DNA of 64,000 nt from Epinephelus fuscoguttatus (Eukaryota; Chordata; Actinopteri; Perciformes; Serranidae): contig NC_064753.1 of the NCBI RefSeq assembly GCF_011397635.1, positions 40,963,822-41,027,821 of the forward strand, read 5' to 3'. Shown piece after piece: positions 49,814 through 59,910 of this stretch. The notes beneath the pieces were generated by a model that was not told the origin of the DNA, did not search any database, and saw nothing but the letters and a program-made list of their open reading frames with translations. Numbering within the stretch: the stretch's first letter is position 1; the number at the start of each line of letters is the position of its first letter. The position numbers and the translations under genes are program-made.

Positions 49814-51990
49814 GATGTCGCTGATAACCAGATCGACACAGGTGACCTGATGGAGTGTTTGGTTCAGAATAAACACCAGAAGGAGATGAACGACAAGTGT
49901 TCAGTCGGAGTCACACACTTCCAGCTGGTCAGTACATCTGAAATGTCAAATATTTTATCCCAGCCACAACAAACTAGTTAATATTAGCAGCTTTTGTCCC
50001 TCTGTTTCTGTTCAAGTACCATCTGATACAGCTGACTGTATTTTAATCTCTCTGGACTGACAGATGGTCTTTCATGTAAACACTGATTCGCTCAGCTCGA
50101 ATCTTTAGGAGTGTGAAACTTTAATTGTTCCCTCTGTGATATTAAACTGTTACAAGATCCGGCAGGACAGAAGAGAGAAAAATGGAAAACCGATGGAGAC
50201 CTACAGCACAGGTTTTTGTGGTTATTGCTGTTTAATGTGAGTGATGCTAATAAATGCTCAACTTTCAGGTTCAAATGAAGGATTTCCGGTTCTCCTACAA
50301 GTTCAAGATGGCCTGTAAGGAGGACGTTCTCCGTTTGTGTCCAAACATCAAGAAAAAGTGAGTTTGTTTTCCATGAGTTCTCTTTGTGAGAAGCGGGTTA
50401 GTTCAAAGTGTTTTCTGCATCCAGCTGATCAGATTTAAATGAACATAACTGACACTTTCCCCGTCCATGACGGCGCAGGGTGGATGTGGTCATCTGTCTC
50501 AGCACCACGGTGAGGAACGACACGCTGCAGGAGGCCAGGGAGCAGCGGGTTTCCCTGAAATGTCGTAAACAGCTGCGGGTGGAGGAGCTGGAGATGGTAC
50601 CTCACACACACACACGTCATGTCATTTATCCGAACACACTCTAATGGCTGAAATACATGAGGCACAGACACAGCGACACTTCTGTCACAGCATGCTCACA
50701 GCAGAGTGCGTCCATTAGAATCACCTGAAGCTGCCACACAGACCACAGAAGCCGTGCGCACCTGTGTGGTTCAATGACAGCATTCTAACTAAATGCTCCA
50801 CATTAGTGTGCTGGTTGACTTGTAACGCTGTAAAACTCCCCCCTCTCGTCTCCTTCCCTCTCAGTCGGAGGATATTCGGTTGGAGCCAGAGTTGTACGAT
50901 CCCTGTAAGTCAGACATCAGTCGTTTGTGTCCCAACGTGGCCTTCGGAAACGCTCAGGTGAACATCAGGCAGTGTGGAAACAGCTGAAAATCACAAACAA
51001 TAAAAACATTTTGTCAGTTTCTCATGTTCTGCTCTTTCTCTTCCTTCCCTCCTCCTTCCTCCCTCTGCACCTCAGATGATCGAGTGTCTGAAGGAGCAGA
51101 AGAAGCAGCTCAGTCAGCGCTGCCACCAGCGGATCTTCAGGCTGCAAGAGGTGGAGATGACCGACCCCGAGCTGGACTACCAGCTGATGAGAGTCTGCAA
51201 GCAGATGATCAAGGTGAGGACAAGGAGGATGAGGAGAAGGGGGAAGAAGAGCATTGCAATGAACAAATAAAAACTGTCAGAATGATCCTTTAGACAGTCT
51301 GGTTGTTGATGAAGCTTCTCTCCCGCAGCGTTTCTGTACTGATGCGGACGCCAGAAACGTCCTTCAGTGTCTGAAACAGAACAAGAACAGCGAGCTGATG
51401 GATCCTAAGTGCAAACAGATGATCACCAAGAGACAGATCACACAGAACACAGGTCAGTATACATGTTACTAATATGAAAGGAGGAGATGTCGTACATCTG
51501 AACCTGATCTGACTTGATCTTCAGCTCACTGACACTCCTCCATTCTCCTCCTCCAGACTACAGGTTGAACCCGGTGTTGAGAAAAGCCTGTCGTGCCGAC
51601 ATCCCAAAGTTCTGCCAGCCAATCCTGAACAAGGCGAGCGAGGACAGTGAGCTGGAGGGCCAGGTCATCGCCTGCCTCAAACTCAAATACGCCGACCAGG
51701 TCAGTCCAAGACGTCACATCACAGTCAGCCTCCTAAAACCTCAGAAGACACTCCTGTATTTGTGTTTGTGATGCTTTCTAAATATGAACATTCTTTAATG
51801 GCACTGCTAAAAAGAGAAAAACCATGAGTTCTGGATCACTGGTGATTGTCGTCTTAAACTTGTATGTTTTCTGGGGTTTGGTTCAGAGGTTGTCTCCAGA
51901 CTGTGAGGACCAGATCAGAGTGATTCTCCAGGAGTCAGCACTCGACTACAGACTGGACCCACAGCTGCAGATGCACTGCACAGATGAGGT

Positions 51991-52021
<31 letters not shown>

Positions 52022-54917
52022 AATGGTCTATCTTAGATCTGTGCATCAAACCAACTTTTCCTTCATTTCCTTTTCACTGTTGATAATTTCCTGTTTCCGC
52101 TCTACATCACTCTTCACTCCTCTCCTCTGTCCTTTCCTGTATCCTCTCCTCTTCACTCCTCTCTCCTGTTTCCTTTCCTCTCTCCTCGTCCTCTTTCCTG
52201 TTTTCTGTCCTTCCTTCTTTTCTGTCCTTACCTGTTTCCTCCCCTCTCCTCTCTTTGTGAATTTTACCTGTACCCTCTGGTTTCCTCTTTCCTCTCCTTC
52301 ATCTTTTTCTTTATCCTCTACTCCCCTCTCCTCTACTCTGTCATTTGCTTTATCCTCTCCTCTCCTGTTTCCTTCCATCGCCTTGTGTCCTTTCCTTTAC
52401 CCTCTCCTCTTCTGCCTCCTCTGCCTCTCCTCTGTCCGGTTTTCTCTCCTCTCTCCCCTCCTGTTTATCCCCTCTCTTCTCCTCCTGCAGATCTCCAGGT
52501 TGTGTGCGGAGGAGGCAGCAGCTCAGGAGCAGACAGGACAAGTGGAGGAGTGTCTGAAAGTCAACTTGCTGAAAATCAAACAGGAGGCCTGTAAAAAGGT
52601 AAATATTATTCACTGTTATTGTTCTGCACAGTGCACTATGCTTTTATCTTGATATTAACTGTTATTAATCAGATAGTAGACTGATCTAACTACATGAGTT
52701 AGTTAACAGCATATAATCTTTGTTGAATTTGCATCATGTAATGTGGTAATAGAGTTAGAGTATCAGCAGGGACTCTTTTTAAAGGTTTAAAATGTCTGAA
52801 TCTCATTGAGATGAGTCAACATGTGGTCTGAATGGATCTGGCGTTGTTGTAGAAACTCAGCTGTGTTTGCTCCATCTACCTTCTCCTGTCTTTGTTTCTT
52901 CTTGTCTGTAGGAAGTCCTCAACATGCTGAAGGAGAGTAAAGCAGACATCTTCGTAGACCCGGTCCTTCACACAGCCTGCGCTCTGGACCTCAAACACCA
53001 CTGTGCCGCCATCACACCTGGCAGAGGACGGCGTAGGTTTTTTCACACAATATTTGTTCAGCACATTTTGTTGGTTTGGAGGTTTTCATGCCTTTCAGTG
53101 AAAGTTTCCTCTGTGTGTTTGAATGTCTTTCTGTGTTGCTCTCTCTCTCCGTCCAGAGATGTCGTGTCTAATGGAGGCGTTACAGGACAAGAGAGTTCGT
53201 CTGCAGCCGGAGTGTAAGAAAAGACTTCAAGACCGCATCGACATGTGGAGCTATGCTGCAAAGGTAAAACAGCAGGAGACAGTACCTGCAGAATCTTCAA
53301 AAGATTTCTAATGTTTTTGTCCTAGTTTAATGTCATTTTGGAGGCACCAAATTCATCTGAGCTACATGTAAATAAACACATGCTTATCTACTTTTGCATT
53401 ATTTTATTTTAAATCTTCATTTATCACTGCTCTGTTCCTATATTAGCTCATTAGCTTACACTTTTTTTGCTAAGAGTTAGATGACGATGATTAATAGCAA
53501 GAGCCAGAGGGCGATTAGCTTAGCATGAGCACTGGAAACAAAAAAGCTTGTCTGGCTTTCAAAGCTCAAAAAACTGTGTTCATTAATTGACATGTTTTAT
53601 CACGTTTATTCTATACGCAAACTAAAATGTAAAGTTGATAAGTTGTGATTTTAAAGGAAGCTGTGCGCTGAAAGGGTTTCTTTACACCCAAAGAGAAATA
53701 GTTCCAACACGAAGTGATCCCTAAGACACACCAAGCCAACGGTTGGCCGCTGGTCAATGTTGGAGTGTCAGTCAGTATCTGTTGCCCTAGGTTTTATGGT
53801 GTGCCCTGTACCATTGGCACAAGTTGGCCCTTGTTTCCTGTTTTTCGGTCAACAGAGAGCTTCTCAGACTTCAACATGTTGAGTCGGCGTTGGAGCCGGC
53901 AGAACCTGTCAGTGAATGAAATCACTGGGATTGGCAGTTCAGCTCAGTGCGTGAGAAGAAAAACGGAAATAAGGAAAGCAAACAAAAGACTGAAGTCAAG
54001 AGGGTGGTTGACAGTTGTTTGTGCTATTGTTTGTTAGCACATAACACATAAATATCCTTTGTTCTTTCAACATCAGGCTGGGTTGTTAACATGCTAACTG
54101 GCTAACTAGCATCTTGAATCCGTCCTGTCAGTCTTCCAGTTTCCCTTTTGTAATGACGCAAACAGACTGCTGCCACCTGCTAATATAGAGAATTATTTTC
54201 TCTGATGCAGGCACAGAACATGTATGCTAATTTGCCGTTGGCTGCAGTCTCTGCGGTGTGTTCATGTGCAACTTTTTAGCTGAGACACCGGCAACGTGAG
54301 ACGACACAACAGTTGGCCAGTTAGTGAATGTTGATTTTGGTGTGTCTGGGCCTCCAAACTACAACTTGTTTTTTTGGTCTGAACTAAATGCTAACGCCAG
54401 TATGCTAACATGTTGATGTTCGCCATCTTCGCTCAGTGTTAGTATGCTAACTACATCTTATTGCTTAACACATAGTACAGCTAATGCTGATGGGAATGTT
54501 AACAGTTTGTAGGTGTGTGATCATGAACGAGAGTGTTAGACAAATAAAATTTAGACCTGACGGTGACTCTGCAGATAAAATAAGGAGATCGACAAAGCCT
54601 CTGAGGAGCATGAATGTTTGTACTAAATGTCATGTTAATCCATCCAGTGGTTGCCAAGATATTTCAGTCTGGACATCCGTAGAGCCACGTGGCTAGCAAT
54701 GCTAAAAAGCTGTATTACTACAATGTGAACCTTTCCCTCTGTCCTGCAGGTGGCGCCAGCAGAGGGCTTCTCAGACCTGGCCGTGCAGGTGATGACATCA
54801 CCCTCCAAGAACTACATCCTGCTCATGATCGCACTGAGCGTGTGCGTCCTCTTCCTCGTGGGGCTGCTGTGCGGTCGGATCACCAAGCGAGTGACGAGAG
54901 AACTGAAGGACCGGTAG
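28491..54917 (+). CDS. glg1: Golgi glycoprotein 1 (GLG1 / ESL-1 / MG-160 / CFR), 26 coding exons
   Basis: The exons join in continuous phase to 1142 aa plus TAG, close to the roughly 1180 aa of mammalian GLG1. GLG1 is a type I membrane sialoglycoprotein of the medial Golgi with about sixteen cysteine-rich repeats. It binds FGFs, serves as an E-selectin ligand on leukocytes and affects TGF-beta maturation. Visible here: an N-terminal hydrophobic leader; a low-complexity Pro/Ala linker; a luminal domain with regularly spaced cysteines throughout; sequons NLT, NETS and NDT; one membrane helix near the end (YILLMIALSVCVLFLVGLL); and the short basic tail GRITKRVTRELKDR. Several blocks are near-invariant in the family, for example ELSSDDFHLDRHLYF and MLDYRRMLMEDFSLSP. 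Two in-frame ATGs (28491, 28497) open the first exon; the second has GGCG context and may be the real start, giving 1140 aa. No frame-breaking change was seen. Confidence 0.97.
30379..30566 (+). mobile_element. tRNA-derived SINE, family A (plus)
   Basis: The tRNA-like head has 'GGCTTAGTGGATAGAGCAGG' (A-box region) and GGTTTGATTCC (B-box, 30450-30460). It shares the body 'tgtggccctttgctg' and 'attaaaggcaaaatgccc' with the minus copy in aph1b, ending in an A-rich tail. It lies in glg1 intron 1. Confidence 0.8.
30693..30725. repeat. (TTTGA)n microsatellite
   Basis: Six to seven tandem 'tgatt' pentamers in glg1 intron 1. Confidence 0.85.
30776..31975. repeat. Two degenerate 'attaatca/ gctgcagccct' repeats in glg1 intron 1
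   Basis: About 30776-31010 and 31720-31975 show the same decayed repeat type as at 845-1200. The second ends 'aacaatcgttagctgcagccct', a terminus related to the AGGGCTGC element at 16.4 kb. The gap between the two carries a small (GT)n/(GA)n tract at about 31180-31210. Confidence 0.45.
32445..32645. repeat. Interspersed repeat with 'ctcaggaagtgcaactgagg'
   Basis: The run 'tttataaagcccaatacagc', 'cctcagagggcttcacagca', 'gaccctcacagcagataag', 'ggagggatccctcttccagg' matches a repeat seen throughout teleost genomes. No coding potential; in glg1 intron 1. Confidence 0.65.
33573..33766. repeat. Paired (CA)n microsatellites
   Basis: Two CA tracts, about 33573-33600 and 33737-33766, lie 135 bp apart in glg1 intron 1. 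They create spurious Cys/Val open frames on the minus strand. Confidence 0.9.
34230..34520 (-). mobile_element. tRNA-like SINE, family B, diverged copy
   Basis: It shares 'caccctggacaggtcaccag', 'gctgacacatagagacagac' and 'gtgggaggaagctggagtac' with 36772-37140. The head end (right) is poorly preserved. Confidence 0.75.
35163..35230. repeat. LINE-tail type repeat
   Basis: 'agatagattgtttatttgtc' followed by 'gttgggaaatttgactcg' is the usual fish LINE 3' motif. It is followed by an (ATACA)n microsatellite at 35244-35270. It may be the 3' tail of the minus-strand LINE remnant immediately to its right. Confidence 0.6.
35290..35640 (-). pseudogene. LINE ORF2 C-terminal fragment (minus)
   Basis: Minus-strand translation gives 'MPSLYETRVLKKGKAIAGD', 'HPLFNEYDLMRSGRRF' and 'SFVPTSIALLN', the typical end of a fish LINE reverse transcriptase protein ('P-L-Y-RLL-KA-I-D-HPL--F--LPSGRRF--P--R----SF-P-AI-LLN'). 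Only the last 90 or so residues remain, inside glg1 intron 1. Confidence 0.75.
35663..36024. mobile_element. 362 bp hAT-type MITE with exact 8 bp duplication
   Basis: It starts TAGTGATGGG and ends CGTCACTA, with inner inverted copies of 'gttcactttaaagagccggttca'-like sequence at both ends. It is flanked by identical 'aactgaaa' at 35655-35662 and 36025-36032. No transposase. Confidence 0.85.
36772..37140 (-). mobile_element. tRNA-like SINE, family B, best copy
   Basis: Read on minus, it opens GGGCGGCACGGTGGTGTGG, continues with an A-box-like 'GTGGTTAGCAC' and has the B-box GGTTCGATCCC (37085-37075). The body and a 'tgaatgaatga' tail at the left follow. It is the fullest of three copies in the window. 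Located in glg1 intron 1. Confidence 0.75.
37141..38203. other. glg1: glg1 intron 1, unremarkable stretch
   Basis: No gene, microsatellite or obvious transposon was recognised. A minus-strand open frame at 37365-37622 has no family resemblance. Confidence 0.5.
38204..38660. mobile_element. Non-autonomous DNA transposon, left part
   Basis: It begins TTAAAGGGACAGTTCACCCC, then 'gtgctcaaagtgcc', 'gttactcaagataatccaca' and 'ggaagcgtgcatctact', a familiar teleost repeat. The right terminus was not found before exon 2. It lies about 175 bp or more upstream of the tiny glg1 exon 2. Confidence 0.6.
38836..45894 (+). CDS. glg1: glg1 exons 2-11
   Basis: Exons: 38836-38865 (30 nt), 40956-41042, 41763-41978, 42190-42393, 42842-42913, 42997-43183, 43626-43843, 44581-44702, 44889-44990, 45741-45894. 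They encode the amino-terminal half of the cysteine-rich luminal region, from ESEIAPDCNH to RTEEQGRR. Every acceptor is AG and every donor GT. The exon 3 donor is weak (GAG|GTCACT). Exon 2 codes only ten residues. Introns 3 and 7 carry transposon remnants. Confidence 0.94.
39659..39690. repeat. (TA)n microsatellite
   Basis: Alternating TA in glg1 intron 2. The rest of that intron is AT-rich without recognisable genes. Confidence 0.85.
40267..40315. repeat. (CA)24 microsatellite
   Basis: Uninterrupted CA repeat in glg1 intron 2. Confidence 0.95.
41100..41593. mobile_element. TTAA-bounded non-autonomous DNA transposon in glg1 intron 3
   Basis: Inverted ends: left TTAAAGGAAGAGTGTGTAAG then 'atttaggggga'; right 'tccctaaatcctacag' then 'actggacctttaa'. 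TTAA is present at both edges. A lone related right end lies at about 57925-57994. No transposase. Confidence 0.75.
43205..43515. repeat. Interspersed repeat in glg1 intron 7
   Basis: Phrases such as 'ggagaccaaaacagagctac' and 'atggctccacataatgctaa' and the end 'aactgaatgcagcttta' resemble a common fish repeat. No coding capacity. Confidence 0.5.
46075..46092 (+). CDS. glg1: Candidate alternative glg1 microexon
   Basis: Between exons 11 and 12, an AG acceptor after 'tttttaaatttaac' and a strong donor CAG|GTACGT enclose exactly 18 nt reading VDTDEQ in phase 0. Flanking exons also meet at phase 0 (GRR / LSRDC), so inclusion would add six residues without a frame change. This is inference from splice sites and phase only. 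Confidence 0.4.
46096..48395. other. glg1: glg1 intron 11 distal part
   Basis: This interval contains a 'gttagcgtgctaac' repeat piece (about 46490-46620), a probable LINE 3' remnant on plus (about 46900-47250: 'LQLVQKATAASWMFKLTHYS' then 'aaaagcgtctgccaaatgaa'), a short 10 bp tandem 'ggccctgctt' at 47262-47285, and the inverted repeat at 47520-48100. Confidence 0.5.
47520..48100. repeat. Long inverted repeat, 130 bp arms
   Basis: The left arm 47520-47650 and right arm 47968-48100 are near-perfect reverse complements: both contain 'ctcctgcttcagcagggc', 'gctgtgtcttgcaggtcctg' and 'ctcccagtggcagct' in opposite orientation. They are separated by about 317 bp. Origin unknown; it could be a fold-back mobile element. 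Confidence 0.8.
48396..50957 (+). CDS. glg1: glg1 exons 12-18
   Basis: Exons: 48396-48533, 48794-48880, 48990-49052, 49814-49927, 50269-50357, 50479-50596, 50865-50957. They encode luminal repeats from LSRDCKVEVQRILHQRALDV to CPNVAFGNAQ, including the sequon GNLT and the block QMKDFRFSYKFKMACKEDV. The exon 13 donor is GAG|GTCATT, weak like exon 3; both are 87 nt, phase 0. The exon 15 acceptor abuts a (TG)26 repeat. Confidence 0.94.
49759..49810 (+). repeat. glg1: (TG)26 repeat forming the glg1 exon 15 acceptor region
   Basis: The TG tract runs directly into TAG, the acceptor of exon 15 at 49814. There is no ordinary pyrimidine tract between the repeat and the AG. A short T-run lies just upstream at 49743-49748. 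Confidence 0.9.
51076..54917 (+). CDS. glg1: glg1 exons 19-26, with membrane helix and tail
   Basis: Exons: 51076-51213, 51329-51452, 51557-51699, 51887-51988, 52491-52598, 52912-53032, 53157-53263, 54750-54917. They encode the last cysteine-rich repeats (for example ELDYQLMRVCKQMIK and ECLKVNLLKIKQEACKK), the juxtamembrane stretch SDLAVQVMTSPSKN, the single transmembrane helix and the cytoplasmic tail. Exons here are tightly packed except for intron 22 (CT-rich) and the 1.5 kb intron 25, which carries an interspersed repeat at about 54380-54680. Confidence 0.95.
52090..52490 (+). repeat. glg1: CT-rich polypyrimidine tract, glg1 intron 22
   Basis: About 400 bp of imperfect 'cctctcct/ctttcct' repeats run up to the exon 23 acceptor. 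The complement is a purine tract. An adjacent (CA)n lies at 51990-52016. Confidence 0.9.
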
Positions 54918-57810
54918 AAGACGAGAGCTCTGACGAAAGACTGACTCCTCGCACCTTCTTCCTCCCCCTCCCCCTCCCCCTCCTCCTCTTCTTCCTCTTC
55001 CCCTCTCAGATGCCCGGTCTGTAACCAGCCAAACTGCACAGTGCCAACGCCAGTGTCCACATCTGGAACTCGTCTGTTTATTGGCTGCTGCTGAATATTT
55101 GCATCAAATGCAAAACGGCCCCCCGATTCTCACAAAATCTCCATTTGGGCATCTCCAAACCAGTCGTCTGATTGGAGCGTTTCTTTCCTTGATGATCATA
55201 TTCCTCCTTCCCCAACAAATCTGCTTCTGCCGAGGATGTTTTCTGGGGTCGGATGTGGGGTCGTCCGGCATCCTTTAAGTTTCTAAATAAGCGCTGTTCA
55301 TGATGTGACTGAGGGCTGCTTAGGATTGCTTTCCACTCGTTGAGTCCTGATGCTTTTTTGTGATATTTAACAGAGACTGGAGCATGTAGAGCAACAGGAG
55401 ATTGTTTCTTTCTATATGACTGCAGCTGCCTGAATCGCACACGGAGCAACAAAACTTTGAATTCTTTGAGATGTTCTTGTTGCTTTGAAACATTTTTTCT
55501 CATCAAATCATGAAGTCCTCTCCACTAAAGGATCACGTCCAGCTCGCCGGATATACATCAAGTTATAGCTTCTCCTGGATATTTTCACCATGACCTGCGT
55601 AGCCCCCTGTTCTCTGTTGCCTTTAATGAACACGGTCTGACACATAACACACAGAGCGGCTTTGTTTTCTGCATTTAATGACTAAACAAGCTGCCTGTGT
55701 GCAAACACGAGCAGTTGGGAGGAAGTGATTGTTAATGTGGATATATAGCATTTACACAGCTCTGCGTACAAAACTTTTTTTCCCCCAAATGTTTGATAAT
55801 TTATGCACCAATGTCATGCCAGAGGTCAGACTGCCCTGTTGAACCTGCCCTGAGCTGCTAACACATTGACATGATGTGAGGTTTACTCCGCAGGCCTACG
55901 TTTGTTTGTTTCTGCCGACATTTAAAGTGCATTCACACTCCTGCATGTACACAAACAGTGCATAAACTTAAGACGTGAGACAAAACACCGTCTTAAATTG
56001 GTACATACAAGTCAGAGGTAATCATGTAAGATTTTAAAATGCCATTTTTCACAGAAAGGAGTCACAGGATAATCTTTTTTCTTTTTAAAATAGGTGGGAT
56101 TAAATGGTTTATCTTAAAATAAAGACTGGAGGGAGGGGAGGGGAAACAGGCAGCCTGGCTCGGTCCAAAGTTGGGAAAACATGTACCGTTAAACTTCAAT
56201 TAATAGCCTGGGCTATTATTTGCTTAAATCACTGAACTCAACAGGCCTATGTTTGGGACAGGCCTTTAATTCCTTTCACCTACAACCAGTCAGAGCAATG
56301 AAACGTGAAGTAGCGCTGAGCAACATACAAATGTAAACAGACTACAGCGTGTCGAGATGTGGTGGTGTAGCATCAATATGTCTGTGAACGAGTGTTGCTG
56401 ACTTTGCCATCACAATTTTAACATAGTATTTCAACAGGAAGTTAAACATCAGCTTCAGCCATCTTTGAAAATGCCTCAATAGCGCTTCTCTTACTCAGCT
56501 AGGTGTACGCTCACCTTGTGTCACTAGGGAGAGCAAGCCAAATAACGTCATCACATATTTTTGGCTCTGCCAGTTGTCAGTCATCAAATCAAACATGACC
56601 AATATTAGATAAATGGTTGTGATTGGTCAGGTCCTTTGGAAATCTGTCTTAATGGGAGGGGGACCAGACGCACCAGAACAAATAAAACATGAGCTCACAG
56701 ACTCGCCTGATTCCCAGACTACCTGTGTGCAGCAGTCAGGGTGAATTAGGGTGACTGGTCTGTGTGTTTAGATCAAAGTTAGGCTACATTTGATTGAATG
56801 TCCGATTCAGATGTGACGTATCGCCTGAAGCTTCAACTGACAAATTTTCACTTTCATGATAAACATTTACTGTACATGACGCATATGAGCAAAAATATTT
56901 GTAACAGGGCGACATCACATTTAGAAAAATACATTTGTAGTGTGCCATCATGATCTAAATGCTGTAATATTACTTATTATTAATAGTAAAGAAAAAACAA
57001 GACACAAAGGATGTTTGGTTTCATGCTGACGTTACAACAATGAATTAGTTTTGAAAACCCAGACGGAAAATCCCCCGCACAGTATTTTACAGACTGTTGA
57101 GCCACAAACTAATTTTTTTTTTTTTTTTGCAGGTAAATGACTTTAATTGTAACTAAAGAGATGCAAACATTATTTTGCTTTTTTTTTTTTATTTTTTTTT
57201 TATTTTTCAATTGATGGATATTTAATTTTGCACTTTAACATGGTGTACATCAGTGACATCACTGGACAATGAGCCTCGTTCATCTCATTCATTTGTAAAA
57301 ATATTTCCGAACAATAACCTTACCTTTCTGTTTGCAGCTTTTGGTTGAATATTAATATTTGTGAATGATTTAAAAACAGTGTCACACAGATGAGTAGTTT
57401 GTGCAGCGTATACACAATATTTCTGATCATTTACAAAAGTTAACGAAGCTGAAGTTGCAGATTATTTGAGTGTGAACAAAGAGACGTCCTCTACCTGAAA
57501 GCCGACGGATCAATCAGATAGAAACCAACAGCTGGCTGCTTTGAGCTTTTCTAAACCATCTTTATGTTCCTGTTGGTGTCTGCTGACGTCAGACGTTGAA
57601 TCAGAGCGACTCGACAGGAAGTAAAGATGGCTGTCATCATAACCAGTTTTGTCTCTGCGTGAACAAACTTTATCGGTGTGCAGTTTTTTATTTGTTTTTA
57701 CATTATGCCATGTAATATGAAGCCGTAACAGATTTCTCATTGTGAGGTTTGATTTTGCTGTACAGATAAAAATTTGTCAATTTAATAAACCTGTCTGCAG
57801 ATTTTCATAT
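54918..57810 (+). other. glg1: Probable glg1 3' UTR
   Basis: Non-coding sequence after the glg1 stop. It starts with a CT-rich run (about 54955-55000). The best poly(A) signal is AATAAA at 57784-57789, followed by a T/G-rich stretch, giving a UTR of about 2.9 kb. An earlier AATAAA lies near 56118. Long T-runs are at 57112-57128 and 57179-57203. UTR extent is inferred without transcript data. Confidence 0.5.
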
Positions 57811-57924
57811 CTTTGGCTCCACCTGAGACTTTTTAAATGTTCATGTCATCTTTACTTATGTGATACAGAAGCATGAAAACAGATTGATGCCCTTTCTAGA
57901 GGACCAAAGGTGATTATAAACTAA

Positions 57925-57994
57925 TGACAACATGCTTACAAATATTCAATTTCTGCCAATAGATGCTCCTAAATCCTACACACTGGACCTTTAA
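57925..57994. repeat. Solo end of the 'cctaaatcctaca' transposon
   Basis: 'tgccaatagatgctcctaaa' then 'tcctacacactggaccttta' matches the right terminus of the element at 41100-41593 and ends at TTAA. Confidence 0.65.
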
Positions 57995-58079
57995 GACACA
58001 ACTTAAATGCAGAGTTTACACTGTGGTATTAATACTTTTATTTAAATAAAATATGTGAGTACTTCCTCTGCCTCTTCTG

Positions 58080-58325
58080 TCCGATGATAAATGGACCTGC
58101 GCTATTCACACACACATTCACACACTGGTGGCCAAGGCTACCACACAAGTTGCCACCTGCTACTCAGTTTCTATCACACTCACACATTGATGGAATAGCC
58201 ATCGGGAGCAATTTAGGGTTCAGTATCTTGCTCAAGGCTGGAGGAGCCAGGAATCGAACTGTCGATCTTCCGATTGGTGGGCAACCCGCTCTACCTGATC
58301 TGAGCCCCATAGATAGAAACTTTAT
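58080..58325 (-). mobile_element. tRNA-like SINE remnant, third family
   Basis: Reading minus, the head region has an imperfect B-box AGTTCGATTCC (58262-58252) next to 'gatcttccgattggtgg' (plus). The body includes 'gcaatttagggttcagtatc'. Degenerate. Confidence 0.55.
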
Positions 58326-59186
58326 GTCTGAAAATCAGCATGACGTTGATGTTATTGTCTGAGTGCAGGTTGAACCACCAGGTGGCACTACTGTCATTTA
58401 AAGGAAGCAGATCTCAAACTCTCTGGCCCAAACACACCACCTGCTGACACACCCCAGCACAAACACCCATCAGTTTAACAGGTGATCAGATTATCACTTG
58501 AATTTAATGCTTTTTAAGATATTTTCATGATCATTTTAACCAAATTCAAGACTTCTTTTTGGACAAATCATCTGTTTCTTATTCAAGCATTGCAGGTAAG
58601 TATAAAGGTAAACAGTATATACATGTGGCCCTGTGCAGAGGTAGGTTTTATGTTGTGAGATAGGTTAATCTACATTTTGCCAACAGGCAGGTGAAAGTAC
58701 AAAGTAAAAAGTACTAGGTTCAGTGGTAGGTATAAAGATTTGTAACATCAGAAATGTGGACTATCACACGGGACAGCTGGACTTATTTTGACAAAAAGAA
58801 GTTAAAAGATGGATAAAATGATATTAAGACCTCATAAATTCAAATTGAAGACTACTTGACTGAGCATAATGTTAGTTCAGGTGCAGCTGATTGATCATGA
58901 TTCCTTTCTGTGGAACCAATTGGCAAATCTCATTCAGGGCACTGTTTACTCTGGCCTGCCTACTGTTTCTGCTTCCTCTGCAACCCGCCTCCACTCCAGC
59001 TTCTCCTTTTCATACTCTCTCTGCCTTAGACTGTCCACATAGGCGCATGGAAGAGGCTTTCTGCGTAGGCAGAGAGGCCCCATAATAGAGCCATACTGCC
59101 AAATGGAAATAAAGTTTTCTTTTTCTTTGCTTTCTAAAGTGGTCCTGACTGAAATTACTTTTAAGGCCTAATGTTATATATAAATT
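58326..59186. other. Intergenic gap, no gene seen
   Basis: AT-rich sequence between glg1 and the palindrome. Nothing recognisable beyond a possible fragment with a plus-strand open frame at 58891-59085 that has no family resemblance. Confidence 0.45.
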
Positions 59187-59910
59187 AAAGGGATAGTGCA
59201 CCCAAACATTAAAATTCAGCCATTATCTACTCACCCATATGCCGAGGGAGTCCTCACAACACTTGCGGAGATCCCAGGGGAGAGGAGGTAGCAGCACAAC
59301 TCCACCTAATGGAGGCTGACGGCGCCCCAGATTCAAACGTCCAAAAACACATAATTGAAACCACAAAATATCTCCATACTGCTCGTCTGTAGTGATCCAA
59401 GTGTCCTGAAGCCCCGAAATAAAAAGTTGTTTGGAAAAACGTCATCTGAACTCTTGTTTTTAGCCTCATTGTAGCCTGTAGCTCTAACTGCCTCTCTGTG
59501 CACCACACTCATGTTTGCACCAGCAAAAGCACGTAAACACACATGAAGGCGGTGCCCATGTCTCACAGTCTCGTGCAAGCACGCACACGTGAGCACAGAG
59601 AGGCAGTTAGAGCTACAGGCTACAGTGAGGCTAAAAACAAGAGTTCACATGACGTTTTTTTCAAGCAACTTTTTATGTCAGGGCTTCAAGACACAGTATG
59701 GAGATATTTTGTGGTTTCAATTATGTGTTTTTGGACGTTTGAATCTGGGGCGCCATCAGCCTCCATTAGGTGGAGTTGTGCTGCTACCCACTCTCCCCTG
59801 GGATCTCCGCAAGGGATGTGAGGACTCTAAAACTTCACCTGAGCCTCCCTCGGCATATGGGTGAGTAGATAATGGCTGAATTTTCATTTTTGGGTGCACT
59901 ATCCCTTTAA
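59187..59910. mobile_element. 724 bp near-perfect palindromic element bounded by TTAA
   Basis: The left half is reverse-complemented in the right half almost end to end. Termini read TTAAAGGGATAGTGCACCC and GGGTGCACTATCCCTTTAA. Arms of about 310 bp flank a spacer of about 90 bp (59502-59592). TTAA at both edges is the target class of piggyBac-like elements. No transposase. Confidence 0.9.

Noticed and set aside
52046-52652. Open frames of 110 and 222 codons in both strands
   Set aside because: Low-complexity translations of the CT-rich tract plus a real glg1 exon in the wrong frame.
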